DNA from: Variovorax paradoxus
Lineage (GTDB): Bacteria; Pseudomonadota; Gammaproteobacteria; Burkholderiales; Burkholderiaceae_C
Reading direction: 5' to 3'
Assembly (NCBI RefSeq): GCF_018614915.1
Contig: NZ_JAGGNU010000030.1
Coordinates: forward strand, 1-64,000
DNA length: 64,000 nucleotides
Shown: in pieces, positions 28,442 through 36,865 of the stretch
Position numbering within the stretch: position 1 is the stretch's first letter
Layout of the letters: each line of letters starts with the position of its first letter
Notes under the pieces: model-generated
The model's input: only the letters and a program-made list of their open reading frames with translations
Told to the model about the DNA's origin: nothing
Databases searched by the model: none
Program-made: the position numbers and the translations under genes

Positions 28442-29299
28442 ATGAGCACCCCCTCCCCCTCCACCAGCGGCGTGCCGCGCGTCTTCGCGGTGCTCCGAGC
28501 CCTGGCCGCCGTGCAGGCCGAGGGCGGCCGCGTGACCCAGATTGCACGCACCGTGGGCCTGACCCAGGCCACCACGCACCGCTTGCTGCAATCGCTGGTG
28601 GCCGAGGGCATGGCCGAGCAGGACGCGCGCAGCAAGCTGTACCGGCTGGGCATCGATTTCTTCGCGCTGGCCGCCAACGCGGGCAACCCCGGAGACCTGC
28701 GCACGCTGTGCCGCCCCGCGCTGCTGCGCCTGTGCGCCAGCCTGGGCGACAGCATCTTTCTGCTGGCGCGCAGCGGTTTCGATGCGGTCTGCCTGGACCG
28801 CAGCGAGGGGCCGTTTCCGATCCGCTCCTTCACCGGCGACGTCGGCGGGCGCATCGCGCTCGGCGTGGGCCAGGGCGCGCTCGCGATCCTGGCCTTCCTG
28901 CCCGAGGCCGAACGCGAAGAGGTGATCCGCTTCAACCTGTCGCGCGTGCGCGAATACGGCGTGTTCGACGAGGTTTATCTGCGCACCGAGATCGAGCGCG
29001 TGCGCCAGATCGGCTATGCGGGCCGCAGCACCGGGCTGCTCGAAGGCATGGCCGGCGTGGCCGTGCCCATCTGCGACCGCGAGGGCCGCGCCGTGGCCGC
29101 GCTGAGCGTGGGCACCATTGCCGACCGGCTCAATCCCGACCGCCTGCCGACGGTGGTGGAACTGCTCAAGCGCGAGGCCGCCGCCATCGGCCCGAGGATC
29201 AACCCCTTCGACGCCACGCTGCGCCGGCCTTCGCAGAGCCTGGCGAGCTCGCCGGCCGCGCAGCGGATCGAGCTGCCCGCGCAGCCGGGGCCGGCGTGA
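28442..29299 (+). CDS. IclR-family transcriptional regulator
   Basis: A 285-residue regulator. A winged helix-turn-helix occupies about residues 12-70 (VTQIARTVGLTQATTHRLLQSL), and an IclR effector domain follows from about 85 to 255. Start MSTPSPST at 28442; the open frame upstream is not family-like. It is divergent from the ABC/dehydrogenase operon and upstream of the ALDH and ThDP genes on its own strand, so it is the natural candidate to control all of them. The effector is unknown. Confidence 0.9.
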   Translation: MSTPSPSTSGVPRVFAVLRALAAVQAEGGRVTQIARTVGLTQATTHRLLQSLVAEGMAEQDARSKLYRLGIDFFALAANAGNPGDLRTLCRPALLRLCASLGDSIFLLARSGFDAVCLDRSEGPFPIRSFTGDVGGRIALGVGQGALAILAFLPEAEREEVIRFNLSRVREYGVFDEVYLRTEIERVRQIGYAGRSTGLLEGMAGVAVPICDREGRAVAALSVGTIADRLNPDRLPTVVELLKREAAAIGPRINPFDATLRRPSQSLASSPAAQRIELPAQPGPA

Positions 29300-29517
29300 G
29301 GGCGGCGGCCCGGCTCTGCGCCACGGTCTTGCGAAACATGGTCATGCGCTGAGGGAATGATCTGGCCGCACGATAGCGCAGGTTTTCGCCGGCACTTCGA
29401 AGCTGCTTCATTCCCCGCAAGCATCAAGTCGTTCCGATTTTTTGCTATGCAAGCGGCCCGGCCTGGCGGATATTGATGCCCCTCATCCCTTCTTCTCTTT
29501 CCATCGGAACGCCAGCC

Positions 29518-31056
29518 ATGCCGGAAGCCCTCGCCCCCTCCTCCGTCGCCATCGAAGTCGACCAGCTGCTTCAGCGCCTGGGCGTGCCCCGCGCTGCCTA
29601 CGCAGGCGGCGGGCTGCCGGTGCGCTCCCCGATCACCGGCGAGCCGATCGGCGCCGTTGCAGAGACCTCGCCGGCCGAAGCCACCGCGGCCATCGCCCGC
29701 GCCCACACGGCCTACCTGGCCTGGCGCAACGTGCCGGCGCCGCGCCGCGGCGAGCTGGTGCGGCTCCTGGGCGAAGAGCTGCGCGCGGCCAAGTCCGACC
29801 TCGGCCGGCTGGTCACGCTGGAGGCCGGCAAGATCCCGTCCGAAGGGGCGGGCGAAGTGCAGGAGATGATCGACATCTGCGACTTCGCCGTCGGCCTGTC
29901 GCGCCAGCTCCATGGCCTGACGCTGGCCACCGAGCGCGCCGAGCACCGGATGATGGAAACCTGGCATCCGCTGGGCGTGTGCGGCGTCATCTCGGCCTTC
30001 AACTTCCCGGTGGCGGTGTGGTCGTGGAATGCGACCCTGGCCCTGGTCTGCGGCGACGCAGTGGTCTGGAAACCGTCGGAGAAGACCCCGCTCACGGCGC
30101 TGGCCACGCACGCGATCGCGCAGCGCGCGCTGGCGCGCTTCGGCGACGTGCCCCCGGGCCTGCTCGAGCTGCTGATCGGCCAGCGCGACGTGGGTGAAGT
30201 GCTGGTGGACGACCACCGCGTGGCGGTGCTGTCGGCCACCGGCTCCACCGCCATGGGGCGCCAGGTGGCGCCGCGGCTGGCGGCGCGCTTTGCCCGCGCG
30301 ATCCTCGAACTGGGCGGCAACAACGCCGCCATCGTCACGCCCTCCGCGGACCTCGATCTCACGCTGCGCGCCATCGCCTTCGCCGCCATGGGCACGGCCG
30401 GGCAGCGCTGCACCACGCTGCGCCGCCTGTTCGTGCACGAGAGCGTGTACGACACGCTGGTGCCCAAGCTGGCGAAGGTGTACGCCGGCGTGCAGGTGGG
30501 CGATCCGCGCACCCCGGGCACGCTGGTCGGGCCGCTGATCGACCGTGCCGCCTTCGACGGCATGCAGAGAGCGCTGGGCGAATGCCGCGAAGCCGGAGCC
30601 ATGGTGCACGGCGGCGGCCGCGTCGACGGCATCGGTGGGGACGGCGCCTTCTACGTGCGGCCGGCCCTGGTGGAACTGGCCGCGCACGCCGGCCCGGTGC
30701 TGCGCGAGACCTTCGCGCCCATCCTGTACGTGATGCGCTACCAGTCGCTCGACGATGCGATCGCCTGGCACAACGAGGTCGGCGCCGGCCTGTCGTCGTC
30801 CATCTTCACCCTGAACATGCGCGAGGCCGAGCGCTTCATGTCGAGCGCGGGCTCGGATTGCGGCATCGCCAACGTCAACATCGGCCCGAGCGGCGCCGAG
30901 ATCGGCGGCGCCTTCGGCGGGGAGAAGGAGACCGGCGGCGGCCGCGAGGCCGGCTCCGACAGCTGGAAGGCCTACATGCGCCGCGCCACCAACACCATCA
31001 ACTATTCCACCACCTTGCCGCTGGCACAGGGCGTGACCTTCGACATCGGGAGCTGA
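29518..31056 (+). CDS. amaB: ALDH7-type aldehyde dehydrogenase (aminoadipate-semialdehyde dehydrogenase-like)
   Basis: A 512-residue NAD-dependent aldehyde dehydrogenase. Catalytic residues are N162 (FNFPV), E264 (ELGGNNA) and C298 in GTAGQRCTTLRRLF. The GGNN and RCTTLRRLF motifs mark the ALDH7 group, which oxidises 2-aminoadipate semialdehyde in lysine and pipecolate breakdown and also related semialdehydes. An ATG 14 codons upstream (29476) is an alternative start; neither has a strong ribosome site. The ThDP-enzyme gene starts four bases after its stop. The name amaB is by family resemblance. Confidence 0.82.
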   Translation: MPEALAPSSVAIEVDQLLQRLGVPRAAYAGGGLPVRSPITGEPIGAVAETSPAEATAAIARAHTAYLAWRNVPAPRRGELVRLLGEELRAAKSDLGRLVTLEAGKIPSEGAGEVQEMIDICDFAVGLSRQLHGLTLATERAEHRMMETWHPLGVCGVISAFNFPVAVWSWNATLALVCGDAVVWKPSEKTPLTALATHAIAQRALARFGDVPPGLLELLIGQRDVGEVLVDDHRVAVLSATGSTAMGRQVAPRLAARFARAILELGGNNAAIVTPSADLDLTLRAIAFAAMGTAGQRCTTLRRLFVHESVYDTLVPKLAKVYAGVQVGDPRTPGTLVGPLIDRAAFDGMQRALGECREAGAMVHGGGRVDGIGGDGAFYVRPALVELAAHAGPVLRETFAPILYVMRYQSLDDAIAWHNEVGAGLSSSIFTLNMREAERFMSSAGSDCGIANVNIGPSGAEIGGAFGGEKETGGGREAGSDSWKAYMRRATNTINYSTTLPLAQGVTFDIGS

Positions 31057-31060
31057 ACGC

Positions 31061-32734
31061 ATGGCGTCTTCACGCACCGGCGGCCGGATCCTGGTCGACC
31101 AGCTCATCACCCATGGCGTCGAGCAGCTCTTCTGCGTGCCCGGCGAAAGCTTCCTCGCCGTGCTCGACGCGCTGCACGACGCCTCGATCCAGGTCACCGT
31201 GTGCCGCCAGGAGGGCGGCGCGGCCATGATGGCCGAGGCGCAGGGCAAGCTCACCGGCCGCCCCGGCGTCTGCTTCGTGACGCGCGGCCCCGGCGCCACC
31301 AACGCGGCGGCCGGCGTGCACATCGCGCACCAGGACTCCACGCCGCTGCTGCTCTTCGTCGGCCAGGTGGCGCGCGGGGCGCTGGGGCGCGAGGCGTTCC
31401 AGGAACTGGACTACGGCGCGGTGTTCGGCACCATGGCCAAGTGGGTGGTGCAGATCGACGACCCGGCGCGCCTGCCCGAGCTGGTGTCGCGCGCCTTTCA
31501 CGTCGCCACTTCGGGCCGGCCGGGCCCGGTGGTGATCGCGCTGCCCGAAGACATGCTGACGGAGGCGGCCGAGGTCGCCGACGCGCAGCCTTATGCCGTG
31601 GCCGAAACCCATCCGGGCGCCGCGCAGCTGGCCGAGCTGCAGCAACGCCTGGCGACGGCCGAGCGGCCGGTGGTCATCCTCGGCGGCAGCCGCTGGTCCG
31701 AAGCGGCGGTGCGGCAGTTCGAAGCCTTCGTCGACGCCTTCGCCCTCCCGGTCTACTGCTCGTTCCGACGCCAGATGCTCTTTCGCGCCGACCATCCCTG
31801 CTATGCCGGCGACCTCGGCCTCGGCGCCAATCCGCGCTTGCTGGAGCGCATCCGCGCGTCAGACCTGGTCCTGCTGGTGGGCGGACGCTTGTCCGAGGTG
31901 CCGTCGCAAGGCTACGAGCTGCTCGACATCCCGTCGCCGAAGCAGGCCCTGGTGCATGTGCACGCCGATGCGGACGAGCTGGGCCGGCTGTACCGCCCGG
32001 CCCAGGCCATCCACGCGACGCCGCAGGCCTTCGCCGAAGCGGTGGCCGCGCTGCGCCCGGCGACGCCGCCGGCCTGGGGAGCCGCGACCGCGGCGGCACG
32101 CGACGAGTTCCTGCGCTGGAGCGACCCGGCGCCGATCCGCATCCCGGGCCCGCTGCAGATGGGCGCGGTAATGCAGCACCTGCGCGAGGTGTTACCCGCC
32201 GACACCATCTTCTGCAACGGCGCCGGCAACTTCGCCACCTGGGTGCACCGCTTCTGGCCCTTTCGCGCCTTTGCGAGCCAGCTGGCCCCGACCAGCGGCT
32301 CGATGGGCTACGGCCTGCCCGCCGGCGTCGGCGCCAAGCGCCTGTGGCCTGAGCGCGAAGTGGTGGTGTTCGCCGGCGACGGCGATTTCCTGATGCACGG
32401 CCAGGAGTTCGCGACGGCCGTGCAGTACGGCCTGCCGATCCTGGTGGTGCTGCTCGACAACGCCATGTACGGCACCATCCGCATGCACCAGGAACGCCAC
32501 TATCCGGGCCGCGTCAGTGCCACGCAATTGAAGAACCCGGATTTCTGCCGCTACGCCGAAGTGTTCGGCGGCCACGGCGAGCGCGTGCTGCGCACCGAAG
32601 ACTTCGCCCCCGCCCTGGCGCGCGCCCGCGCCAGTGGCCGGCCGGCCATCCTGCATTGCCTGCTGGACCCCGAGGCCATCACCCCCGGCAGCACGCTGCA
32701 AGGCATTCGCGCCGCCGCGCTTGCCGACCAGTGA
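31061..32734 (+). CDS. Thiamine-diphosphate-dependent enzyme, acetolactate-synthase-like
   Basis: A 557-residue enzyme with the three-domain layout of the IlvB/POX superfamily. The ThDP-activating glutamate is E51 in CRQEGGAAMMAEA. The C-terminal cofactor motif runs from GDGDF to LLDNAMYG (about 445-475). No IlvN-type small subunit is adjacent, so it is probably a catabolic decarboxylase or ligase instead of a branched-chain biosynthetic enzyme. It is in tandem with the ALDH gene, with a four-base gap, so the two likely act in one pathway. Substrate unknown. Confidence 0.85.
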   Translation: MASSRTGGRILVDQLITHGVEQLFCVPGESFLAVLDALHDASIQVTVCRQEGGAAMMAEAQGKLTGRPGVCFVTRGPGATNAAAGVHIAHQDSTPLLLFVGQVARGALGREAFQELDYGAVFGTMAKWVVQIDDPARLPELVSRAFHVATSGRPGPVVIALPEDMLTEAAEVADAQPYAVAETHPGAAQLAELQQRLATAERPVVILGGSRWSEAAVRQFEAFVDAFALPVYCSFRRQMLFRADHPCYAGDLGLGANPRLLERIRASDLVLLVGGRLSEVPSQGYELLDIPSPKQALVHVHADADELGRLYRPAQAIHATPQAFAEAVAALRPATPPAWGAATAAARDEFLRWSDPAPIRIPGPLQMGAVMQHLREVLPADTIFCNGAGNFATWVHRFWPFRAFASQLAPTSGSMGYGLPAGVGAKRLWPEREVVVFAGDGDFLMHGQEFATAVQYGLPILVVLLDNAMYGTIRMHQERHYPGRVSATQLKNPDFCRYAEVFGGHGERVLRTEDFAPALARARASGRPAILHCLLDPEAITPGSTLQGIRAAALADQ

Positions 32735-32974
32735 CCCGGCGATGTTTCGGGTTGTTGCAGAGTGGCGGGTAATCCCCGATGCACTGGCACGGTGCGCAAC
32801 CTAAAGTCTCGCCACTCGCAAACGGGCCTGCCCGTAGCGCGGGGGACCGAGGAGACATGCTTCGAAGAATCAGAACAGTGATACACAAGGCATCCGGACG
32901 AGATGCCGTTTTCTTGAACAAGGCGCCGCTGGTCGGCGCCTTTTCTTTTCTGTTCTCTCGGGCGTTCGCTGCTG
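32735..32974 (+). other. Structured intergenic region after the ThDP-enzyme gene
   Basis: No convincing gene lies here. An eight-base perfect inverted repeat (32760-32767 with 32810-32817) encloses a TGCAC-N6-GGTGC palindrome (32780-32795), which resembles an NtrC site. Further on are a GGCATC/GATGCC hairpin followed by TTTTC (32889-32914) and a true terminator at 32920. A short frame at 32857 (MLRRIRTVIHKASG) is preceded by GAGGAG only two bases away. It may be a 3' untranslated region, a separate small RNA or an operator. Confidence 0.4.
32920..32949 (+). terminator. Rho-independent terminator on the plus strand
   Basis: An eight-pair stem AAGGCGCC/GGCGCCTT (32920-32927 with 32935-32942) with a seven-base loop is followed by a T-rich run TTTTCTTTTCT. 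It ends transcription from the ALDH/ThDP side or from a small RNA in the same gap, shortly before the convergent LivK-like gene. Confidence 0.8.
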
Positions 32975-34126
32975 CTACTGCACCAGCTTGCCGCCGGCAC
33001 CGAACATCGCGAAGTCGACGAAGCGCGACGCCGTCTGGCCCCTCGCGCTGAAGTCGAGCTGGTAGCCGCCGACGTCGACCGCCTTCGCGGAAGCCAGCGC
33101 GGCAGCGACACCGGCTGCATTGAGGGGGTTGGCGCCCTCCATCACCTTGACCAGCGCCTTGGCAGCGATGAAGCCTTCCATCGAGCGTCCCGAAAGATCC
33201 GGGTCTTGCGAGGCCTGGCGCAGTTGCAGGTACTCGCGCACGACGGCGCGATCGCCCTGCTGCGGCAGCACGACCGAGAAGGCGTAGCCGCGCGCACGCT
33301 GCGGCCCGAGGGCCTTGAGCAACGCGTCGGTGTCGATGATCGACATGCCGTAGAGCATGCTGCCGGCCCCGCCGGCCGCCGCGTACTGCTTGACGAATTC
33401 GATTCCCGCCGCCGTCGTCGCACCGAGAAAGACCACCTGCACCTTGGCCTTGGCGATCTCGGCCACGGCCTTCTCGACCGCCACCGTGTTGCGCGGGTAG
33501 CCGGCTCGCACGACCAGCTGCATGCCGTGGGCCTTGGCGGCGGCCTCGGCGCCGGCCAGCACGTCCTGGCCCAGGGCGTCGTCCTGGTAGAGCAGGCCCA
33601 CGCGCTGCACGCCGACGGTGGACAGCTGGCTGAACAGCCGCGCGACCTCGTCGCGGTAGCTCGCCTTCACAACGTACATGCCCGGCGCCTGCGCCACGCT
33701 GTTCGCGCCCGAGACCGCACCGATCATCGCGACGCCCTTCTGCGCCAGCACCCCGTCCTTGGCGAGCGCATCGAGGTTGGTGGTGCCCACCGTTCCCATC
33801 ATGGCGACCGGCGATTCGGCCGCAATGAGCTCCCGCGTCAGGCGCACGCTTTCCTCCGCTTTCTGCGCGTCGTCCCGCGTCACGAACTTGATCAGCCGGC
33901 CGCGCACGCCGCCCTTGGCGTTGACGGCGTCGAAATACAGCTTGGCTCCAGCGTGGATGGCACGGCCGGTGACCGCCTGAGGCCCCGTGAACGGCGCCAC
34001 CTGCCCGACCACGATGGGCTCGCCCGCTGCAAAAGCACTCCAGTGAGCGCTCGCCAACAAAACAAAGGCTGCGCAAGCCTGATGCCAGCGCCCGAACTGG
34101 CGCCCGCCTTGATTCCCGATGCCCAT
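32975..34126 (-). CDS. LivK-like periplasmic substrate-binding protein, orphan
   Basis: A 383-residue type-1 periplasmic binding protein with a signal peptide (cleavage near WSAFAAG, residue 33). The mature start EPIVVGQVAPFTGPQAVTGR and the regular alternation of beta strands and helices match the branched-chain amino acid/amide binding group. No permease or ATPase genes are next to it; it sits alone between the ThDP gene and mrdA. The ligand is unknown. A perfect palindrome lies just upstream. Confidence 0.87.
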   Translation of the reverse strand: MGIGNQGGRQFGRWHQACAAFVLLASAHWSAFAAGEPIVVGQVAPFTGPQAVTGRAIHAGAKLYFDAVNAKGGVRGRLIKFVTRDDAQKAEESVRLTRELIAAESPVAMMGTVGTTNLDALAKDGVLAQKGVAMIGAVSGANSVAQAPGMYVVKASYRDEVARLFSQLSTVGVQRVGLLYQDDALGQDVLAGAEAAAKAHGMQLVVRAGYPRNTVAVEKAVAEIAKAKVQVVFLGATTAAGIEFVKQYAAAGGAGSMLYGMSIIDTDALLKALGPQRARGYAFSVVLPQQGDRAVVREYLQLRQASQDPDLSGRSMEGFIAAKALVKVMEGANPLNAAGVAAALASAKAVDVGGYQLDFSARGQTASRFVDFAMFGAGGKLVQ

Positions 34127-34154
34127 GAAACCTTTCCGGCGTTGCCGCCGATCG

Positions 34155-34175
34155 TTTGTAACGATTGTTTACAAA
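34155..34175 (-). promoter_or_regulatory. Palindromic operator candidate upstream of the orphan binding-protein gene
   Basis: TTTGTAA-N7-TTACAAA is a perfect seven-base-arm inverted repeat placed 29-49 bases before the start at 34126. The AT-rich palindrome stands out in GC-rich surroundings and is the type of site bound by TetR- or GntR-family repressors. No regulator gene is adjacent. Confidence 0.4.
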
Positions 34176-34244
34176 GGGCGGGAGCGTACAGGAGGAGCGA
34201 ATTCCCCTCGGCGACCTAGGGGTTAACCCGGCATCAGCGACTGT

Positions 34245-36212
34245 TCAGGGGGCCGCGGCCGGCCCGCTGACGATGGGCCACGGCAGCTCGCTCGCCACAC
34301 GCGGCTTGCCGATCGGCGCCACGGCCTTGCCGGACTGCACCGCAGCCAGGTCCTGCTCGTTGGGGTACTGGTCGGCCAGCCAGTAATCGAACGCGCGGCG
34401 CACGATGGGCGCGGCCGCCGCCGCGCCGAAGCCGGCGTTCTCGACAATGATGGCGATCGCGATCCTCGGCGCTTCGGCCGGCGCGAAGGCCGCGAACAGC
34501 GAGTGGTCGCGCTGGTGCTCCTCGAGCGCCCGGGCGTTGTACTTGACGTTCTGGCCCAGGCTCACGGCCTGCGCGGTGCCGGTCTTGCCGGCCGAGCTGT
34601 AGGGGGCGCCCGCGAACACCCGCGTGCCGGTCCCGCCCTTGTTCACCGCCACCAGCGCATTGCGCACGATGTCGACGTTCTTCGGCAGGAAGCCCAGGTC
34701 GACGGCCGGCGGAAGCACCTGCTCGATCACCTCGCCCGTGATCGTGTCCTGGATCGCCTTCACCACGTGCGGCTGGCGCTTGATGCCGCCGTTGGCCAGC
34801 GTGGCCTCGGCCGCCGCAAGCTGCAGCATGGTGAAGTTGTTGTAGCCCTGGCCGATGCCGAGCGAGACGGTTTCGCCCGGGAACCACTTCTTCATCTCGG
34901 GGCGCTTGTAGGCCTCGCGCTTCCAAGACGTGCTGGGCAAGAGGCCGCGCACCTCGCCCTGGAGGTCGATGCCGGTGATCTGGCCGAAGCCCAGCGGCTT
35001 CATGAAGTCGTGGATGGCGTCCACGCCCATGTCGACCGCAAGCGAATAGAAGTAGGTGTTGCTCGAAAACTGGATCGCGCGGTGCATGTCCACGCCGCCC
35101 AGGCCGCCCTCGTGGCTGCGGAAGGTATGGCCGCCGAAGGTGTAGAAGCCGGGATCGTTGATCACCACGTTCGGCGCGCGCTTGCCGAGCTGCAGCGCGG
35201 CCATCGCCATGAAAGGCTTGTAGGTGGAGCCCGGCGGGTAGGTGCCGCGCAGCGCGCGGTTCAAGAGCGGCTTGTCGAGCGACTCGCTGAGTGCCTGCCA
35301 GCTTTCGCTGTCGATGCCCTCGACGAACAGGTTCGGATCGAAAGTGGGCTTGCTCACGAAGGCCAGCACCTCGCCGGTGGTGGGGTCGATCGCCACCAGC
35401 GCGCCGCGGCGCTCGCCGAACATGTCTTCCACCAGCTTCTGCAGCTTGATGTCGAGCGAAAGCTTTACCGTGTTGCCGGGCGTCGCCGGGTGGCTGGCGA
35501 GCCGGCGCACTGCGCGGCCGCCGGCCGAGGTTTCCATCTGCTCGACACCGGTGTGGCCGTGCAGCGTCTTCTCGTAGCTCTGCTCGATGCCCAGCTTGCC
35601 GATGTAGTCGGTGCCCTTGTAGTTGGCCTGGTCTTCCTCGCTCCAGTCCTCCATCGCGGTCTTCTCGCGCTGGTTGATGCGGCCGATGTAGCCGAGCACG
35701 TGGGCTGCGAGCTCGCCGTTGGGATAGTTGCGGAACAGCCGGGCCTTGATCTCGACGCCCGGGAAGCGATAGCGCTGGGCCGCGAAGCGCGCGACTTCCT
35801 CGTCGCTCAGGCGCGTGCGGATCGGGATCGAGTCGAAGCTGCGCGAGTCTTCGCGCAGTCGCTTGAAGCGGCGGCGGTCGCGCGGCGAGATCTCCACCAC
35901 CTCGGCGAGGCTGTCGATGGTGTCTTCCAGGCTGCCGGTCTTCGAAGGCGTGATCTCGAGGGTGTAGGCCGAATAGTTGGAGGCCAGCACGATGCCGTTG
36001 CGGTCGAGGATCAGGCCGCGGTTCGGCACCACGGGCACGACGGCCGTGCGGTTGCTTTCGGCCTGCTCCGCCAGGTCTTCGTGGCGCACCACCTGCAGGA
36101 AGAACAGGCGCGTGCACAGGAGCCCGAAAGCGGTGAGCACCACCAGGCCGATCACGACCACGCGGCGCTTGAAGCGCGCGAGGTCGGCAGCGACATTGCG
36201 GAGTTCGGTCAT
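34245..36212 (-). CDS. mrdA: Peptidoglycan transpeptidase, penicillin-binding protein 2
   Basis: A 655-residue class B PBP of the elongasome. A single membrane anchor lies at about 18-40, a PBP dimerisation domain follows, and the transpeptidase domain holds S329-T-Y-K332, S383-S-N385 and K543-T-G545. Start MTELRNVAADLARFKRR at 36212. It is the last gene of mreBCD-mrdA. rodA, its usual polymerase partner and the next gene in related genomes, is not downstream here. Confidence 0.95.
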   Translation of the reverse strand: MTELRNVAADLARFKRRVVVIGLVVLTAFGLLCTRLFFLQVVRHEDLAEQAESNRTAVVPVVPNRGLILDRNGIVLASNYSAYTLEITPSKTGSLEDTIDSLAEVVEISPRDRRRFKRLREDSRSFDSIPIRTRLSDEEVARFAAQRYRFPGVEIKARLFRNYPNGELAAHVLGYIGRINQREKTAMEDWSEEDQANYKGTDYIGKLGIEQSYEKTLHGHTGVEQMETSAGGRAVRRLASHPATPGNTVKLSLDIKLQKLVEDMFGERRGALVAIDPTTGEVLAFVSKPTFDPNLFVEGIDSESWQALSESLDKPLLNRALRGTYPPGSTYKPFMAMAALQLGKRAPNVVINDPGFYTFGGHTFRSHEGGLGGVDMHRAIQFSSNTYFYSLAVDMGVDAIHDFMKPLGFGQITGIDLQGEVRGLLPSTSWKREAYKRPEMKKWFPGETVSLGIGQGYNNFTMLQLAAAEATLANGGIKRQPHVVKAIQDTITGEVIEQVLPPAVDLGFLPKNVDIVRNALVAVNKGGTGTRVFAGAPYSSAGKTGTAQAVSLGQNVKYNARALEEHQRDHSLFAAFAPAEAPRIAIAIIVENAGFGAAAAAPIVRRAFDYWLADQYPNEQDLAAVQSGKAVAPIGKPRVASELPWPIVSGPAAAP

Positions 36213-36269
36213 GGCGCGCGCGAGCCTACCCTCCGGGCAAGCGAACCACAAGCCAGGGACGGGACGGCG

Positions 36270-36341
36270 CCGGGCCGCCCCAAGCCGGCCCGCGGCCCCC
36301 TCGGGGGGCAGCGAGGACACGCAGTGCCGAGCGTGGGGGCA
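36270..36341 (-). repeat. Dispersed intergenic repeat, copy between mreD and mrdA
   Basis: A degenerate relative of the 86-bp unit at 26161-26336: CCCCACGCTC, then a TCGCTGCCCCCC-GAGGGGGC hairpin and GGCTTGGGGCGGCCCGGCG, in the same orientation relative to transcription. It fills most of the 131-base gap. Here the reading frame of the tandem copies is not kept. Confidence 0.65.
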
Positions 36342-36343
36342 CG

Positions 36344-36865
36344 CTACAAGGGCCGGTTGGCATCGGGCTCGGGGGTGCGGCGTTGCGGCGCCAAGAGCGC
36401 CAGGCTGGCCAGCGGCCACAGGACGGTCTCGATGACAGGCGAGATCAGGAAGGCCCAGCCGGGGAACATGCCGCCGCCGATCATCCGGATCGCGACCTCG
36501 ATCAGGTGCGAGAGGGCGAACAGCGGCAGCACCTGCAGCGCCTGCGAGACCACCGGGTACCAGAGCAGGCGCCGGTGGATCATGATCGCGAAGAAGCCGA
36601 GCGTGGTGTAGGACAGCGCATGCTGGCCCAGCATGGCCGTCTGGTGCACGTCCATCAAGAGGCCGAACATGAAGGCCGCGCCGATGCCGATGCGCGCGGG
36701 CTGGTGCACGCTCCAGAACACGATCACCAGCGCCAGCAGGTCCGGCGTCCAGGCGGCGCGGCCCAGCGGAATCATGTTGACGAGCAGCGCAGCGACCAGG
36801 CTGGCCCAGATGAAGAGGGGACTGACGGGCAGCAGGAGCTGCTGCTGGCCGGGACGCATGATCAT
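36344..36865 (-). CDS. mreD: Rod-shape-determining protein MreD
   Basis: A 173-residue inner-membrane protein with about five helices and little sequence beyond them, as usual for MreD. FMFGLLMDVHQTAMLGQHAL is the conserved region. It works with MreB, MreC, RodA and PBP2 to guide lateral wall synthesis. The start at 36865 overlaps the mreC stop by four bases; a second ATG two codons later is possible. Confidence 0.93.
   Translation of the reverse strand: MIMRPGQQQLLLPVSPLFIWASLVAALLVNMIPLGRAAWTPDLLALVIVFWSVHQPARIGIGAAFMFGLLMDVHQTAMLGQHALSYTTLGFFAIMIHRRLLWYPVVSQALQVLPLFALSHLIEVAIRMIGGGMFPGWAFLISPVIETVLWPLASLALLAPQRRTPEPDANRPL

Noticed and set aside
29014-31341. 775-codon minus-strand frame over the ALDH gene
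   Set aside because: Antisense to a well-supported ALDH7 gene, with no start context or domain.
32785-32800. Second sigma-54-like promoter, TGGCACG in the gap after the ThDP gene
   Set aside because: The -24 half is perfect, but the bases at the -12 position are AA in place of GC, and no gene follows on that strand.
32857-33051. Small plus-strand frame starting MLRRIRTVIHKASG
   Set aside because: The ribosome-site spacing is too short, a terminator lies inside it, and its 3' half overlaps the LivK-like gene antisense.
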